Shown here in pieces: positions 36,553-47,525 of a stretch of DNA of 64,000 nucleotides (position 1 is the first letter of the stretch; every line of letters starts with the position of its first letter). The stretch lies in the NCBI GenBank assembly GCA_013400975.1, contig WBMZ01003331.1, forward strand, positions 1 through 64,000, given 5' to 3'. The notes under the pieces were generated by a model. The model made no database searches. It worked only from the letters and a program-made list of their open reading frames with translations, and had not been told where the DNA came from. Both the position numbers and the translations under genes were made by a program. The DNA comes from Atrichornis clamosus. Its lineage: Eukaryota > Chordata > Aves > Passeriformes > Menuridae.

Positions 36553-37161
36553 TGTTCGTGGTGGAATGACCTGAGCTGCATGCCCACCAAATCGCTCTAC
36601 TACTTCCCTTCTCAGCCAGACAGGGGTGGAGAAAATAGGATGAAAAACCCCTTGTGGGTCAAGGTAAAGGAAGCCTAAAACACAAAAGTAAAGATCATGC
36701 ATGAGGAAGCAAAAGAAAATAAAACGTTTTATTCTCTATTTCCTATAAGCAGATGATAACCAATCACTTCCTGCAAAGCAGGGCTTCAGCATGTTTATTT
36801 GTTGTTCTGGAAGAAAACCATGTAATTAGCAAATCCACCCCTTCACGCCATACACACACACTCCTACTACCCCTACTACCCCCTTTTTACTTAACTTTTA
36901 TTGCTCAGCAGACATCATATGGCATGGAATATCACTTGGGTCACTTTGGGTCAACTGTATGTCACGTCCAAAGATCCAGCCTACCGGAGGACAGGAGTTG
37001 GAGAATGTCGGAGAGACATTGCTGATGCTGTGCCAGCACTGCTCAGCAACAGCCAAAACAGTGGTATATTATCAATATCTTTGCAGCTACCATTACAAAG
37101 TACAGTGCTTCAAGGGCTACTGTGGAGAAAATTAACTTCATCTCAGCCAGACCCAATACCA
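36553..37161 (-). mobile_element. ERVL-type solo LTR inside CR1 copy C
   Basis: Read on the minus strand, it starts TGGTATTGGGTCTGGCTGAG, then AAGTTAATTTTCTCC, then TTGCTGAGCAGTGCT, then GATATTCCATGCCATATGAT, and ends near TGCATGCAGCTCAGGTCATT-like sequence. This is the order of avian ERVL-type LTRs. Possible promoter elements are CAATAAAAG at about 36894-36904 (TATA-like, minus) and AATAAA at 36728-36733 (minus). The CRE usually present in such LTRs (TGACGTCA) is decayed to TGATGTCT. Both flanks are the two halves of one CR1, which fixes the element's limits to within a few bases. No internal retroviral genes are present. A clean 5-bp target duplication is not legible. Confidence 0.82.
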
Positions 37162-37625
37162 TGCCATCTGAAAACTCACTGAAGATGCACTACATTCCAC
37201 TGTGCATTTCATTAATAAAGATGATTAACAGTACTGACCCCAATACAGACCCCTGACAGATTTCACTCATTACTGATTTCCATGGGAACATTGAGCTGTT
37301 GACTACAGCTCTTTGCATGCAAACATTCAGGTAACCCTTTTCCCATCTCCAGTAAACCCATATTTTTCCAATTTAGCAGCAAGAATGTTGTGGGGGACCA
37401 TATCAAGGGCTTTAAGGAAGTCAAAATAACTCACATCTGTTGCTTTTCTCATCATTATCCAGAACAGTCACATCAGTATAGAGGGCCTTAAGTTAATCAG
37501 GCACCATTTGTCAGCAGCCACACTGCTGTCTCTAAGATCTTCGTGTCTTCCATATGCCTTGACGTAGACACCACGAGATCTGTTTTCTGACTTTATCAGG
37601 CCCAAGGTAAGACTGATGGGTTGGT
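37162..37625 (-). mobile_element. CR1 LINE (copy C), RT part
   Basis: Continuation of copy C beyond the LTR. On the minus strand, about 37345-37420 reads K-A-L-D-M-V-P-H followed by NILAAKLEKYGFTGDG and a stop. This is the RT segment carrying the K-A-F-D motif, here with F to L. Upstream text towards 37620 is diverged RT fingers sequence. At about 37600-37630 the RT text meets endonuclease text with the usual roughly 1-kb linker missing. Confidence 0.8.
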
Positions 37626-37950
37626 AGCCTTCAGCAACCATCCACCCTAAGGCTTCCTTTGTAGGTTTGGCCTCTAATTTTCACCCATAAGCTCTAGATC
37701 TGTACCAGGCTGTTTTTCAATGGCAAGAGGTTTTCTTCATATAGAGTACTTTATCCTTTATTTTTTCACATGAGGGCAACTCCTCATCTTTCCATCCTTT
37801 CACCGTGAACATAGAGACCAATTTCTCCCAGCTGTCCCTTCTGAACAGTCTTAGTCATTGACTGCAGTGCTCCAATAATGTGATTCATCCCACCAAGTCT
37901 AGGTGATAGCAATCAGGCCATAACTTTCCAGATACACCAGAGGATGTACT
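37626..37950 (-). pseudogene. CR1 ORF2 endonuclease-domain remnant
   Basis: Minus-strand pieces match the N-terminal endonuclease of CR1 ORF2. The first, at 37881-37910, reads A-I-T-stop-T-W-W-D-E-S, which is the conserved I-T-E-T-W-W-D box with Glu mutated to TAG. A phenylalanine-rich L-F-R-R-D stretch follows, then S-L-W-V-K-I-R-G-Q-T-Y-K-G at about 37655-37693. The family's endonuclease nicks target DNA to prime reverse transcription. This remnant is frame-broken. It is either part of copy C after a large internal deletion or a separate CR1 fragment abutting it. Confidence 0.75.
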
Positions 37951-38460
37951 TGTGTGATGTTTTAAAATATATTGGAACACTGCAGGTCATTTCAAAGAAG
38001 GTAAAAGGACAACAAAACTGTTCTAAAACTAAGGAAATTCCATTTTGGAGATTTGTATTAGATTTTTAGCATCATCAGTGACACCAGACACATTCAAAAA
38101 GAACTTGGGTACCCCTTTCACTTGAGGTAATTAGTGCTTCTTTCTCTACAGCAGCAATGAAATGGTGGACTTAGACAAGGCAGCTCTGGAAGAGCCAGGT
38201 CACAGGATTACCCATAGAATTTCAGAAATACTGAAATCTACTGTAGGTTATCATCTATACTTAATGATCATCCCTATGTGAATGATCTTTTTGCTACTTT
38301 CATGGAAGAAGCTCGTAAATTGTCATGAAAGAGTGGTTAGGCCACTTAAAAAAATCACTATTGACAGTGTTAGCAAAAAGCAGGTTTTAACAGGAAATTG
38401 TGAAAGCATAACTTTAACAGAGTTTGGTCATAGGGTTCACTCAATTGCTTACTACAGAGT
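37951..38460. other. Non-coding spacer between retroelements
   Basis: AT-rich sequence without recognisable CR1 or LTR text. The 63-codon ORF at 38282-38473 is not recognised. Confidence 0.5.
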
Positions 38461-38907
38461 TGGGATGGTTTAATACCAGACAGAAATTAAACTCCAAATA
38501 AGTGCATCCCCTTCCCCTCCCACCCTCCAATAAGAGAGGGGCAAAGAAAGAGACTATGGGTTGAAGTAACAATTCACTGAAAGAAAGGAACAATGGAATA
38601 AGAAATGCACAGTAATAGCAGCAATACTAATAACTAAAGTATACAAAAAAACAAAGTGCTTTACATACTAAAAGGTGTTTGCCATCTTGACTTAGTTCTG
38701 TGCGGCTGCCGAGACAAAGGTAAGATGGCGGATGCTCCCCAAGGGTCACACCACAGGAGCCCCAGGACAAAGACATGGTGCTGTCCATTCCTGTGCCCAG
38801 TGCCACATGGCTTCCTGGAACAATAACATGATGGTGGGTGCTCCCACAACTAGCTTTTCCCGTCCCCAAGCCTGAGAAAACAAAAAACAATGACAGACAA
38901 ACCACCA
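38461..38907 (-). mobile_element. ERVL-type LTR, minus orientation (probable solo)
   Basis: On the minus strand the order is: TGGTGGTTTGTCTGTCATTG, CTCAGGCTTGGGGACGGGAA, AAGCTAGTTGTGGGAGC, CATCCGCCATCTTACC, CCATTGTTCCTTTCTTTCAG, TGAATTGTTACTTCAACCCA, TAGTCTCTTTCTTTGCCCCT, and the end GGTATTAAACCATCCCA. This matches my recollection of an avian ERVL-type LTR distinct from the one at 36553-37161. No retroviral coding region adjoins it. Ends are approximate and no target duplication was found. The minus-strand ORFs at 38627-38908 are contained in it. Confidence 0.75.
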
Positions 38908-38931
38908 AAAGCTAGATTATCCACGTTGTGC

Positions 38932-39761
38932 TGTGCCACCCATTTCTGGACTACTCCACTGGGACTCAGGCTCAGCTAGGATTTGGTGCAATTATAAAAC
39001 TGACTTTATTACAGATTCACAATAGCAACATTCATACTATATTCCATTCATATGCACACATAGAGGCAAAGAGATGTATACATCTATATCTATGTATGGA
39101 AAGATACCTCTCAAAAATTCCCCTCAGGTTCAGTGAAATAATCACATAAAATCCTATAGTGTTTCTCAACAGGCATGGGTTGCACCTCGAGGAGTATATG
39201 TGTGCATAAGTGGGAGGGTGCCAGTCTAGGACTCATAATCAGTGAGTCTTTTGAGTATTGAAAACTTAAGTGTTGGTGAGAACTGAAAGGCATCCCACTC
39301 AGATGGACATGCTGGTGCAGCCTGCTGCAGTCCAGGAAAGCTCAATGGATCTCAGGACCACTATTCACAGAGTTATGAGATGCTTGGTGTCAGGCACCAC
39401 TAAGTTTCCATCCTAGCCATAATGCAAGTTGGTAACTACTGTATTTTTTTTCCAAAAAGTCCAATAGCTATGGTATTGTTCCATTTGGGCTACGATTCAG
39501 GTAAATGACTTGCCAAGGGTGTCAAGGACAGGTGTTTATTCTTTGCTCCTCGCCTTGGTCAGGCAACTGACATTTCAGTTGCAGTCAGAATTGTTCCCAC
39601 TTTTATCATTCAAGAGCTCCTGGTGTGATCAAGGATTCTTCACCACCCAATTGGTATTGAAAAGGAGTGCTTCATTGCTTAGCTGGTTTGGTCAAAGCTT
39701 ATCAGGACATCCTAAGATCCTAGAGCAGGATGGAGGAGGAGGGTGTGGAGGATGTGCCACC
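38932..39761 (-). mobile_element. Possible further LTR-like insertion
   Basis: A GC-richer segment of about 0.8 kb whose two edges carry the identical 9-mer TGTGCCACC (38932-38940 and 39753-39761). It holds a minus-strand AATAAA near 39005-39010 (plus strand TTTATT), close to one end, as expected for an LTR poly(A) signal. A TATA-like GATAAAAG on the minus strand lies near 39600-39607. The body (for example CCCCTCAGGTTCAGTGAAAT and GGGTTGCACCTCGAGGAG) looks like an avian endogenous-retrovirus LTR, but I cannot name the family. TG/CA ends do not fall neatly against the 9-mers. Strand is inferred from the poly(A) signal alone. Confidence 0.35.
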
Positions 39762-40400
39762 ACATAAGTGTTTATGCCTGAACCATACATTTGGCAGAAA
39801 GTCAGAGTGTTGATGAATTTTCTTGGTTCTTTCCTTCTTCATTTGTTTCTTAAAGGACCTGGAAACAATGACATGGAATGGATGCCATGCCAATGGTGAC
39901 TCTCTCCTCTTCTAACATTAGCAAAATTTTTCCTTTTCCCTTGCCTGTCAGCAAAGCTGTCTGAAGAGAAACCATTTCCCCCTTTTCAGTACTTTCCTCC
40001 TTCTGAAGAAATTTCTTCTTCATCACATCCTTGCTTAGTATTCAGAACAGTGAAATGCAGCACATTTTTCCTCCTGGACAATATAGCCACAAGCTTCAGA
40101 AAGTATGCACCGACACAGATGCAGAAGTTCTACAAAAGAACAGTGCAACAATAATCAGGAAGGCAATTTTTAGTCAACAGATTAACAAAACAAAATGGCT
40201 TTTTCTTTTACTAGTTTCCATGCATGAGATCAACAGACAACAAGTATAAAAAGTCATTTACTATGGCATTAAAGGTAGACAAAGAATAAAAGTACTAAAG
40301 CTGTACATAATCTCCTCTTGTACCTAAACCCCAGATGACAGAATCAGGGAAGAACATTCAGATAAAATGTGGACTATCTTGAACAGGTGAATAGGTGGAG
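39762..40400. other. Non-coding stretch, nothing recognised
   Basis: Moderately AT-rich with no domain-bearing ORF. It might include decayed retroelement sequence continuing from the left, but no landmark is legible. Confidence 0.4.
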
Positions 40401-41350
40401 AAAGACAACAAAATTGAATAACTCCATAAAATAATTTGCGAATTTGTGAGATGCCAAATTCTTGTTCTCATGCAGCACACTAAGCAATGTTGTTTTGGAC
40501 TCATCTATGCAGCCTGACACAAGTGCAGAGAGTATCCATGCACTATGGCACAGAGCTCACTATAACTGCCATTTTGCTTGCCCTTGGCCTTAGTTTTATA
40601 GCCACTGCTTGGTCTGCTTATTATTTCTTCCCACACAAAATCTGTAGTCCTTGAAAAAGTAAACGCACAGATTTACGGAGATGATCTGTCTAATATGCAG
40701 GTAAGTCTGGTTTTCTGCTTTTTAGATAACACACAGTATTCAATAGGAAAATGGCAACCTTGTCAGGAAGAACACAGTTTGTATGGCAAGGACTGTCGGC
40801 AACCAGAAGCACAGTCAACCCCTTCTCTGCAGCTGCTCTGTGTGTTGCTGAAGGACACCTGGCACTAGTCGAGGCTTCATGAGCCAGTGTTGTGCTTCCT
40901 GCTCATATTCATCAGCCAGGCCATAAAGGGGTAGTTGAGATTGCCAGCCATTCCCTGCAATGTGGTTGTGCTACTGACTTTACACAGCAGTGCTACCTGA
41001 CAAGTGCTAGAACCATGCTCTCTGGCAGACCACTTTTACCAGATAACAAAAGTGGTTCAATTCCTGCGGTATTCCACAGCAGCTTACAGGACAGACATGA
41101 AAGAGAAGCTGCTTCCCTTTGGTGCACAATCTAGATATGTTGGCAAGATGGGAGACATGCGAAAAATAAGCACATATGTGCTATGAGCAATCCTGTTGTG
41201 TGAGGCAATGTCTTGAGAGCCTGACAACTAAGCGTCTGTATCTATGACACACAGGTGGCATGGATCACACTCCACAGCCCAGGCTGGGCATACATCCCAG
41301 ATTGTGATATGTGCTGTCAGTTTGCCTTTATTGAACTCTGAGGTAAGGTA
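40401..41350. other. GC-richer unassigned patch with exon-like signals
   Basis: Less AT-rich than its surroundings, with several medium ORFs (40892-41134, 41004-41186) and two good splice donors, ATGCAG/GTAAGT at 40700/40701 and CTCTGAG/GTAAGG near 41343. No protein family is recognised in any frame. It may be a decayed transposable element, a pseudogene or exons of a non-coding RNA. Confidence 0.3.
40648..40700 (+). other. Exon-like segment with perfect donor
   Basis: The 53 nt follow TTATTTCTTCCCACACAAAATCTGTAG-type acceptor sequence (AG at 40646-40647) and end at the consensus donor CAG/GTAAGT. Only one frame is open across it, giving LEKVNAQIYGDDLSNMQ. It enters after one base and ends in phase 0. 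The acceptor is mediocre because the pyrimidine tract is interrupted by ACACAAAA. I do not recognise the protein. Its phase does not join directly to the exon-like segment at 15691-15734. Confidence 0.22.
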
Positions 41351-44300
41351 GTAGGCATTTGAAGGTCGCTGACTTTTATATTTTTACTACTACTTTATTT
41401 TCATACCCGGTAGATTAATACTGGTTGTCTGGCTAATCAGAAATATGGGCAAGTTTATAAATCCAGAACCATTATCTAATGCTGAATAGCTGTGACTCTA
41501 CTAAGCAGCAGAACTGTGAATTCAGTTATCTATGTGTTGGCTTTCTACAGAAGAAGATTTAATAACAGCAAATATTCCACAATATGAATAGGTAGGATAA
41601 TTATATTAAAAGTAAAGACTCTCAGTCTCCATAACAATAGAGGTCAATCAAGAAAAAGAACTATTACAAACTATGTGTTTTCTTTGTGAGAATTATTTGG
41701 GTGATTTTTACATTTTCAGGAATCACTTATTACCATACTTATAAACGGAACTGAAATATACAGAGTGGAAAAACAGTTTTTAAATGGAGGAGGAGGCTAA
41801 GACAAAGTTTTTGCAGAACTGTGGCTACAATGATGTACAAGAAAACACAGATCTGTTCTACAAGAATATTCAGCTGTAAGATTTTCTGTTCTGTTTTCTT
41901 CTATAACTTAGTTCTATGGACTAGTAATAATTTTTAATGTATGGTGAGGTTAAAGCTATTTCCCCTCCTCCTAAATTACATTTTGCATTTTATTGGTGCA
42001 GTGAATTATGTTTCTGCTTTGAAATAATTAGTCTGTCTTTCAAATATTATTTAACAGAGAGAGTATGCTGAAGTCTTTAGTTTCAGAGGCACTCTTATGG
42101 CTCTCTTACTCTCTCAATTAAGGTGAGTGATCTAAACTGATATCTAGAGAAGAGTCTGTTCAAGTCTCTGAAGAATTAACTACTATGTTCCAGTTGAACA
42201 TTTTCTTTGCTTCCTTGTTAGCTGTCCTGAAGGCAAACCTCTTAGCCTAAACAGCTTGAACTTTCTCTGTACTCTTAATTGGCATCTTCAGGGATTGTTA
42301 CATATGGGCCTGTTCAATCTTCTATCAGTTCCATCAGACCTTTGAAATTATTTTCTTTCTCTAGCAATGGAGTCTGTAACATGTACCACCTTCTAGCATA
42401 GTTTCGACTTACTGCTTTATAGTAGCTTGACCATTTCCACCATTTGATTTGGACAACAAAATTATGTATTAGAGGGATGTGCATTATGAAACAGCACTTC
42501 AATTTAATGCCCCAGAAAACTTAGATTTCACAGTACCATGCCCTCAAAAAAAAGAAAAACCAACATTTGCAGAGGTAAAAGCTTGACAGTGCTTCAGCTG
42601 CTGCAGAAAACTGCTGAGCATGTGGGAATTGAGTCCATATATAAATATTACATACCTCAAAACCCCGTGTAAACATCAGAAAAAATGTGGCTTAAATTAA
42701 GGGAATCAAGGAGTTTCATGATAAGGAAGACATTCCCTAGCCCATGAACAGAACAGGTAGTTAAAGATAATCTAAACTATGAGTTTTCAAGAATTTGGGG
42801 ATGGGGGGAGGTGTTAGTTGGTGCAGTTTGGGGTGTTTTTTTGTAACTCTGTCAGATCCTTCATGGTACTTAAACATAGTTTAAAGTATTTCATTTCCTT
42901 GGTGGTTTCCTTAAAGTAAATCTTTCATGGAAGTCTCTACAAGTGTTGTATAATTTATCTGAAGCTATTCTCCCAAACTGGTCTTTTGGATGCATATGCA
43001 ACTAGACATACTTCTTCAACCTGACTGTTATTAAATTATAATTCATTTCAATTCTCCTTTGCTCATTTCTTGAGTAAATCATCGTGTATATTAAAAAAAC
43101 ACCAGATCCTGTACTATTGATAAAAATGCATGTATCACGTATTTTCATGACATTGAGTTAGATGTTGGATTAAAAAGACAAGGTATTAGCCTTAAAGACA
43201 ACAGTGGCTTAGCCTGGAATTAATAATTGTTTTATAGAGTGTATATATTTTGCATTGTTTTTAACTATGCCAAGATGATTTTCCAAAAATATTATTGGAA
43301 TCAGATCTTAATAGCAGGGATTACTGTTTAGGTAGATTTCATTCATGAAAGAGAGTGCCCACTTTTGCACATAATTGCTGTCTGTTTTCTGGTAACTAAA
43401 AAAACCTGCTAACTAAAGCCATAGAAAATATGTCTTCAGACACATATATACAGATAGAATTCCACAGCTGAGCAAAGTATCCATTTATTGGACCCTTTTT
43501 TTTCTTTTAGAGGAGTAGCAGAGAACTGCCTGCCCTAGTTCTCTGAATAGACTTGACTTCTTTTCTTTATACATAATTACATTTGACATTAAAAGTATAA
43601 CTTCCCATGGGAGAATGAACTTCACATTTCAGCAGTCAGAGGAGACAGTATAAAATAAATATGATGAACACTTTAGGGAAAAACACAATCATATAAAGCA
43701 TTTGTTTGTCAGCCAGTCCTGAATACATTCTAATTAGCTCTGTTTTTTCCTATAGGGCTTACTCCTGATTACACAGTGTCACAATTTTTTTTTCCTATTT
43801 TCAGTATTTGCAGTAAGAAGTAACTCTAGAAATTGCAAAAACTTGTATATATCTTTATTTTGAAATGTTGGTTTTAGCTTGTCTCTTTTTTTTCCTGCCT
43901 CCTAGCTTTTTTATGTGTTGTCTGGTTTTCTGCTACACTTCTCTTTGAACATCTAAGGACTCTGTCTTGTTATGCATTACTAAAGATCATAACACAAAAA
44001 CAAAAAAAAAGAAACCAAAAACCAAACAAACCAAAAATAAAAGCCAAAAAAAAAAACAAAAAAAACCCGAGCAGAAATGGAGACTGAAACATTAATTCTG
44101 AAAACTTTTCTACTTTTTGTAATGCTCTTTTAAGGGAAACATAGCATAGACACTAGAGGGGTATTATTTTTAAAATATTAAAGCAGCATAAGTGAAATTA
44201 TACTAGAAAGGCTGGAATTTTGAAGATCTTCATCACAGATCTTTCCCAGCTGGTGTTTACCAATAACCATGGGATGTTGGTGATATCCCTCCATTTTTTA

Positions 44301-46930
44301 CTGGACAGCACCCATATGGCTAGCTGTGTAAGATCTGCACAGGTACAGCAAAAACCTGAGATGAGCAAGACAGAGGTTTCAGGGAAGTTTCATTTTTAAA
44401 AAGAAGGCCAAGACTCATGAATCTTGAGCAAATTCCAACTGTGGGAGAGCTTGGGAGATAGTAATAACTGACACTTCTGTTCATCAGTGCACTCCTTCTA
44501 CTTATTCTTTTCAGTATGTCTTTTTCTTAGTTACCTGGTTCCTGCTTCTTATTCCATTCCTCTCCTCTTTGTACATCTTATGTCCAGATCTCTCTGCCAG
44601 AATTACTTGTGACACCATCTCCCTTCTTACCTATCAACTTTCAGTCCTAATTTCACTTTGTTTCCGCCACTGTCTCATCCCTCTCAAGTCTATCTTTCAT
44701 TTATCTACTTTGTCACCCATGCAGCCTGGGTACCGGCCAACAGACATCAAATTCTTTAATGAGGCAATTTTTCTGCCCTTCATATTGATACCAGGACCAA
44801 CTTAACCCTTACAAGTATAGACTGTAAATGATTCATTTGGGGAATCTGTTTGCAAAGTTCTTTAAGTAATCAGTTCTGATGATAGGTGAAGATGGATGTT
44901 TCAAATCCTTAAAATTTACCCAACTTGCTTAATTATAGTCAAAGAGACGTCATTAACATTCAGAGGTTCCCTTCACAATGGCTCACTCTTTCACTGAAAG
45001 ACAGGCAAGATATAAGTGAACAGCAGTAGTTTTGCTTTATTCTTTCTTCTTTAAAACAAATTAGAAAGAATGTTTATCTTAAAATATGCTTTATGTAATT
45101 TTTCATCAAAGACAGGGAATATTTAACTGCAAATAATCAGAGGTTTGCCAAAGTTTATTAAAGATCTGGCAATATAATCCAGCAGTGGGACTTCTTACAT
45201 AGTTGTAGGTTAAACCTGTTAAGATTCAGACTGCTTCTTAGCCTGGGACATTGTATAAAGGTGAAGGAAGATACCTACAATATTTCTGTCTTTTGCAGAC
45301 AGGTACAACACAGTAAGAAGGAAGGGTATAAATCAAATCCCCTACAAGTAGCTTCTCCAAAGGTGAATAGACCATCTTTTTTAAGGCTAGGAATCAGACA
45401 AAGTTATATTAGAGCTTCTTTTCCCAAGGGCATTAATTTCTGTTACCATAAAAGTATACACCATGGATTTAGTCTAACCTGGAAGACTGTATCTTGACCA
45501 ATCTGACACTCTGAAAAATGTAAGAATATGAGATAAGGTCCTTTTCTCCTGAAGAGGTACCATGCTTCAGCAGTTTCGGCTTGCTTCAGGCGTTTGGTCT
45601 TGCTCAGGAGGATATTATAGAACGCAAACAGAAATCTCCAGAGCCGGATAAGGATTTTACAAGCTTGTATTTTATAAGCTTGTTTAACCTTCTGAGTTTT
45701 TGCCCCTTTGTCTACCTCTTACTGACTGTAATTGGCAACCAACCTTACATTATCATTCCCCACATAGTTTTTAAAACAATTCTAAAGAAAAATCTATTGC
45801 ATTAATTACACAATCATTATTAATGATTTAGATATTGTGATATGGCTAATGCTGTGAATAGAAACACATCTAATCAGCAAGTCAAAGTACAGAAGTTCAA
45901 TTCCATGTCACAGATTTCAAACTACATGAGTTCTGAGCACGATTATGGTGGTATGAAATCCATATGCATTTATTTGTGTTGTTTCCATGGCATAAAAAGA
46001 GTAATGAGCAAAACTGAACAGAACATTCTTTTAGTAACATATCGGTTATATAAAAATAAATGCTTACAGTTTCAAACTTGTATAAAAGCTTTTTAAGGCA
46101 ATTTTAGAAAAAGACTGGAACATGATGCTTCAGCTTTACTAAAGAGGATGGATAAAAGATGAAATAAAGATGAGACTCACCAGAAAATAGCTTTTCTGAC
46201 CTCATCTGGCTTCTTTCTTTCCCTGCAGAGCTGTATTTCCATGCTGTCCAGGATCATTGTTATAATAAATTGACCAACTAGAGAAATCTTAAATATAAAA
46301 AATATTGAGGTACTCTTCTGCTCTTTACATGTGGGATGCACATAATTTGTTTTCCTTACTCTACAATATAGTATTTTGAAGTGAGATTATGGAGATAGAT
46401 GCATAACTACATGAGAAAAAATGTACCTTAAATTTTCAGTTGTCTTGCATCATTCACTAGGTAAAAGCGTGATGTTGCAGTGATTCATAGTCCTCTTTTA
46501 ACAGCAGCAGAGTTAAATATGCAAGTAAATGTTTGCAAGCTTAGGCTCAAACAAATGCAAACCATTCTTATGTTAACATAGGTTGTAAAATAAAATTCTT
46601 ATATTAAAATAGATAACATATTTTCCCGTCTTTTTAATAGATAGGTTGCATTATATTTTAGATAATGTGGTGAAGAGAAATGAGAAAGATATAATGAAAA
46701 TCAGAAAAGAATGGAGTAGTCTTATGTTTCCATTCATCTGACACATAACAGCTGTGAATTTGTCCATTTTAATACATCGTTAAGAGATCTTTTTGCTTTA
46801 TTATTTATGTCATTAACAGGCATGAAAGAAGAAATTTTAATGACTTTTCTTCTATCTGTATCATTAATGTTTCATGGTACAGTAAACTTTTAAAGCTGGG
46901 AAACTCTAGGATGTTTTGATCATGCACTAC
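41351..46930. other. AT-rich non-coding stretch
   Basis: No gene is supported in about 5.6 kb. An A-rich simple tract is listed separately. ORFs of 60-84 codons at 44569-44805, 45261-45497, 45581-45805 and 45842-46096 show no recognisable domain. Confidence 0.5.
43991..44068 (+). repeat. A/C-rich low-complexity tract
   Basis: Poly(A) runs alternating with ACAAAA and CCAAA words, almost free of G and T, read directly. Confidence 0.85.
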
Positions 46931-47525
46931 TGGCATGGTTTAAACCCAGTCAGACATCAAGCCCCATGCAGCTGCTCACTCACTCCCCCACCAGTGGGAT
47001 CAGAGAGAATCAGAAGAGTAATAAATTGTAGGAAACCTGTAGGCTGAGATAAAAACCATTTAATAGGGAAAGGAAAAGCCACGCACACAAGCAGAGCAAA
47101 ACAAGGAATTAAGTCACTGCTTGCCATGGGCAGGCAGGTGTTCAGCCATCTCCAGGAGAACAGGGCCCCATCATACCTAACAGTGACTTGGGAAGACAAA
47201 CACCACCACTCCAAAAGTCCCCCCTTCCTCCTTCTTCCCCCGACTTTATACCCTGAGCATGATTCCATAGAGTCTGGAACATCCCTTTGGTCAGTTGCGG
47301 TCACCTGTCCCAACTGTGTCTCCTCCCAGCCTCCCAAGAACCTCCAGCCCCCTTGCCAGCACGCCAGTACAAAAAGCAGAAAAGGCCTTGGCTCTGTGCA
47401 AGCCCTGCTCAGCAATAACAAAATCATCTTTATATTATCAACCCTGTGTTCAACACAAATCTGAACACAGCCCAATATTAGCCACTGTGAAGAACGTTAA
47501 TTCTACCCTAGCCAAAACTAGCACA
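46931..47525 (-). mobile_element. ERVL-type solo LTR with legible ends
   Basis: A 595-bp LTR. On the minus strand it begins TGTGCTAGTTTTGGCTAGGG and continues AATTAACGTTCTTCACAGTG, TTGCTGAGCAGGGCTTGC and AAGGCCTTTTCTGC. It then has a CC/GG-rich block, CCAAAGGGATGTTCCAGA, a TATA box (TATAAA, minus, 47245-47250), an ATTAAA poly(A)-like signal (47059-47064), and an end near GGGTTTAAACCATGCCA. The ends are TG...CA. The flanking pentamers ACTAC (46926-46930) and GCTAC (47526-47530) differ at one base, fitting the 5-bp target duplication expected of ERVL elements. No internal gene region is present, so it arose by LTR-LTR recombination. Confidence 0.88.
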
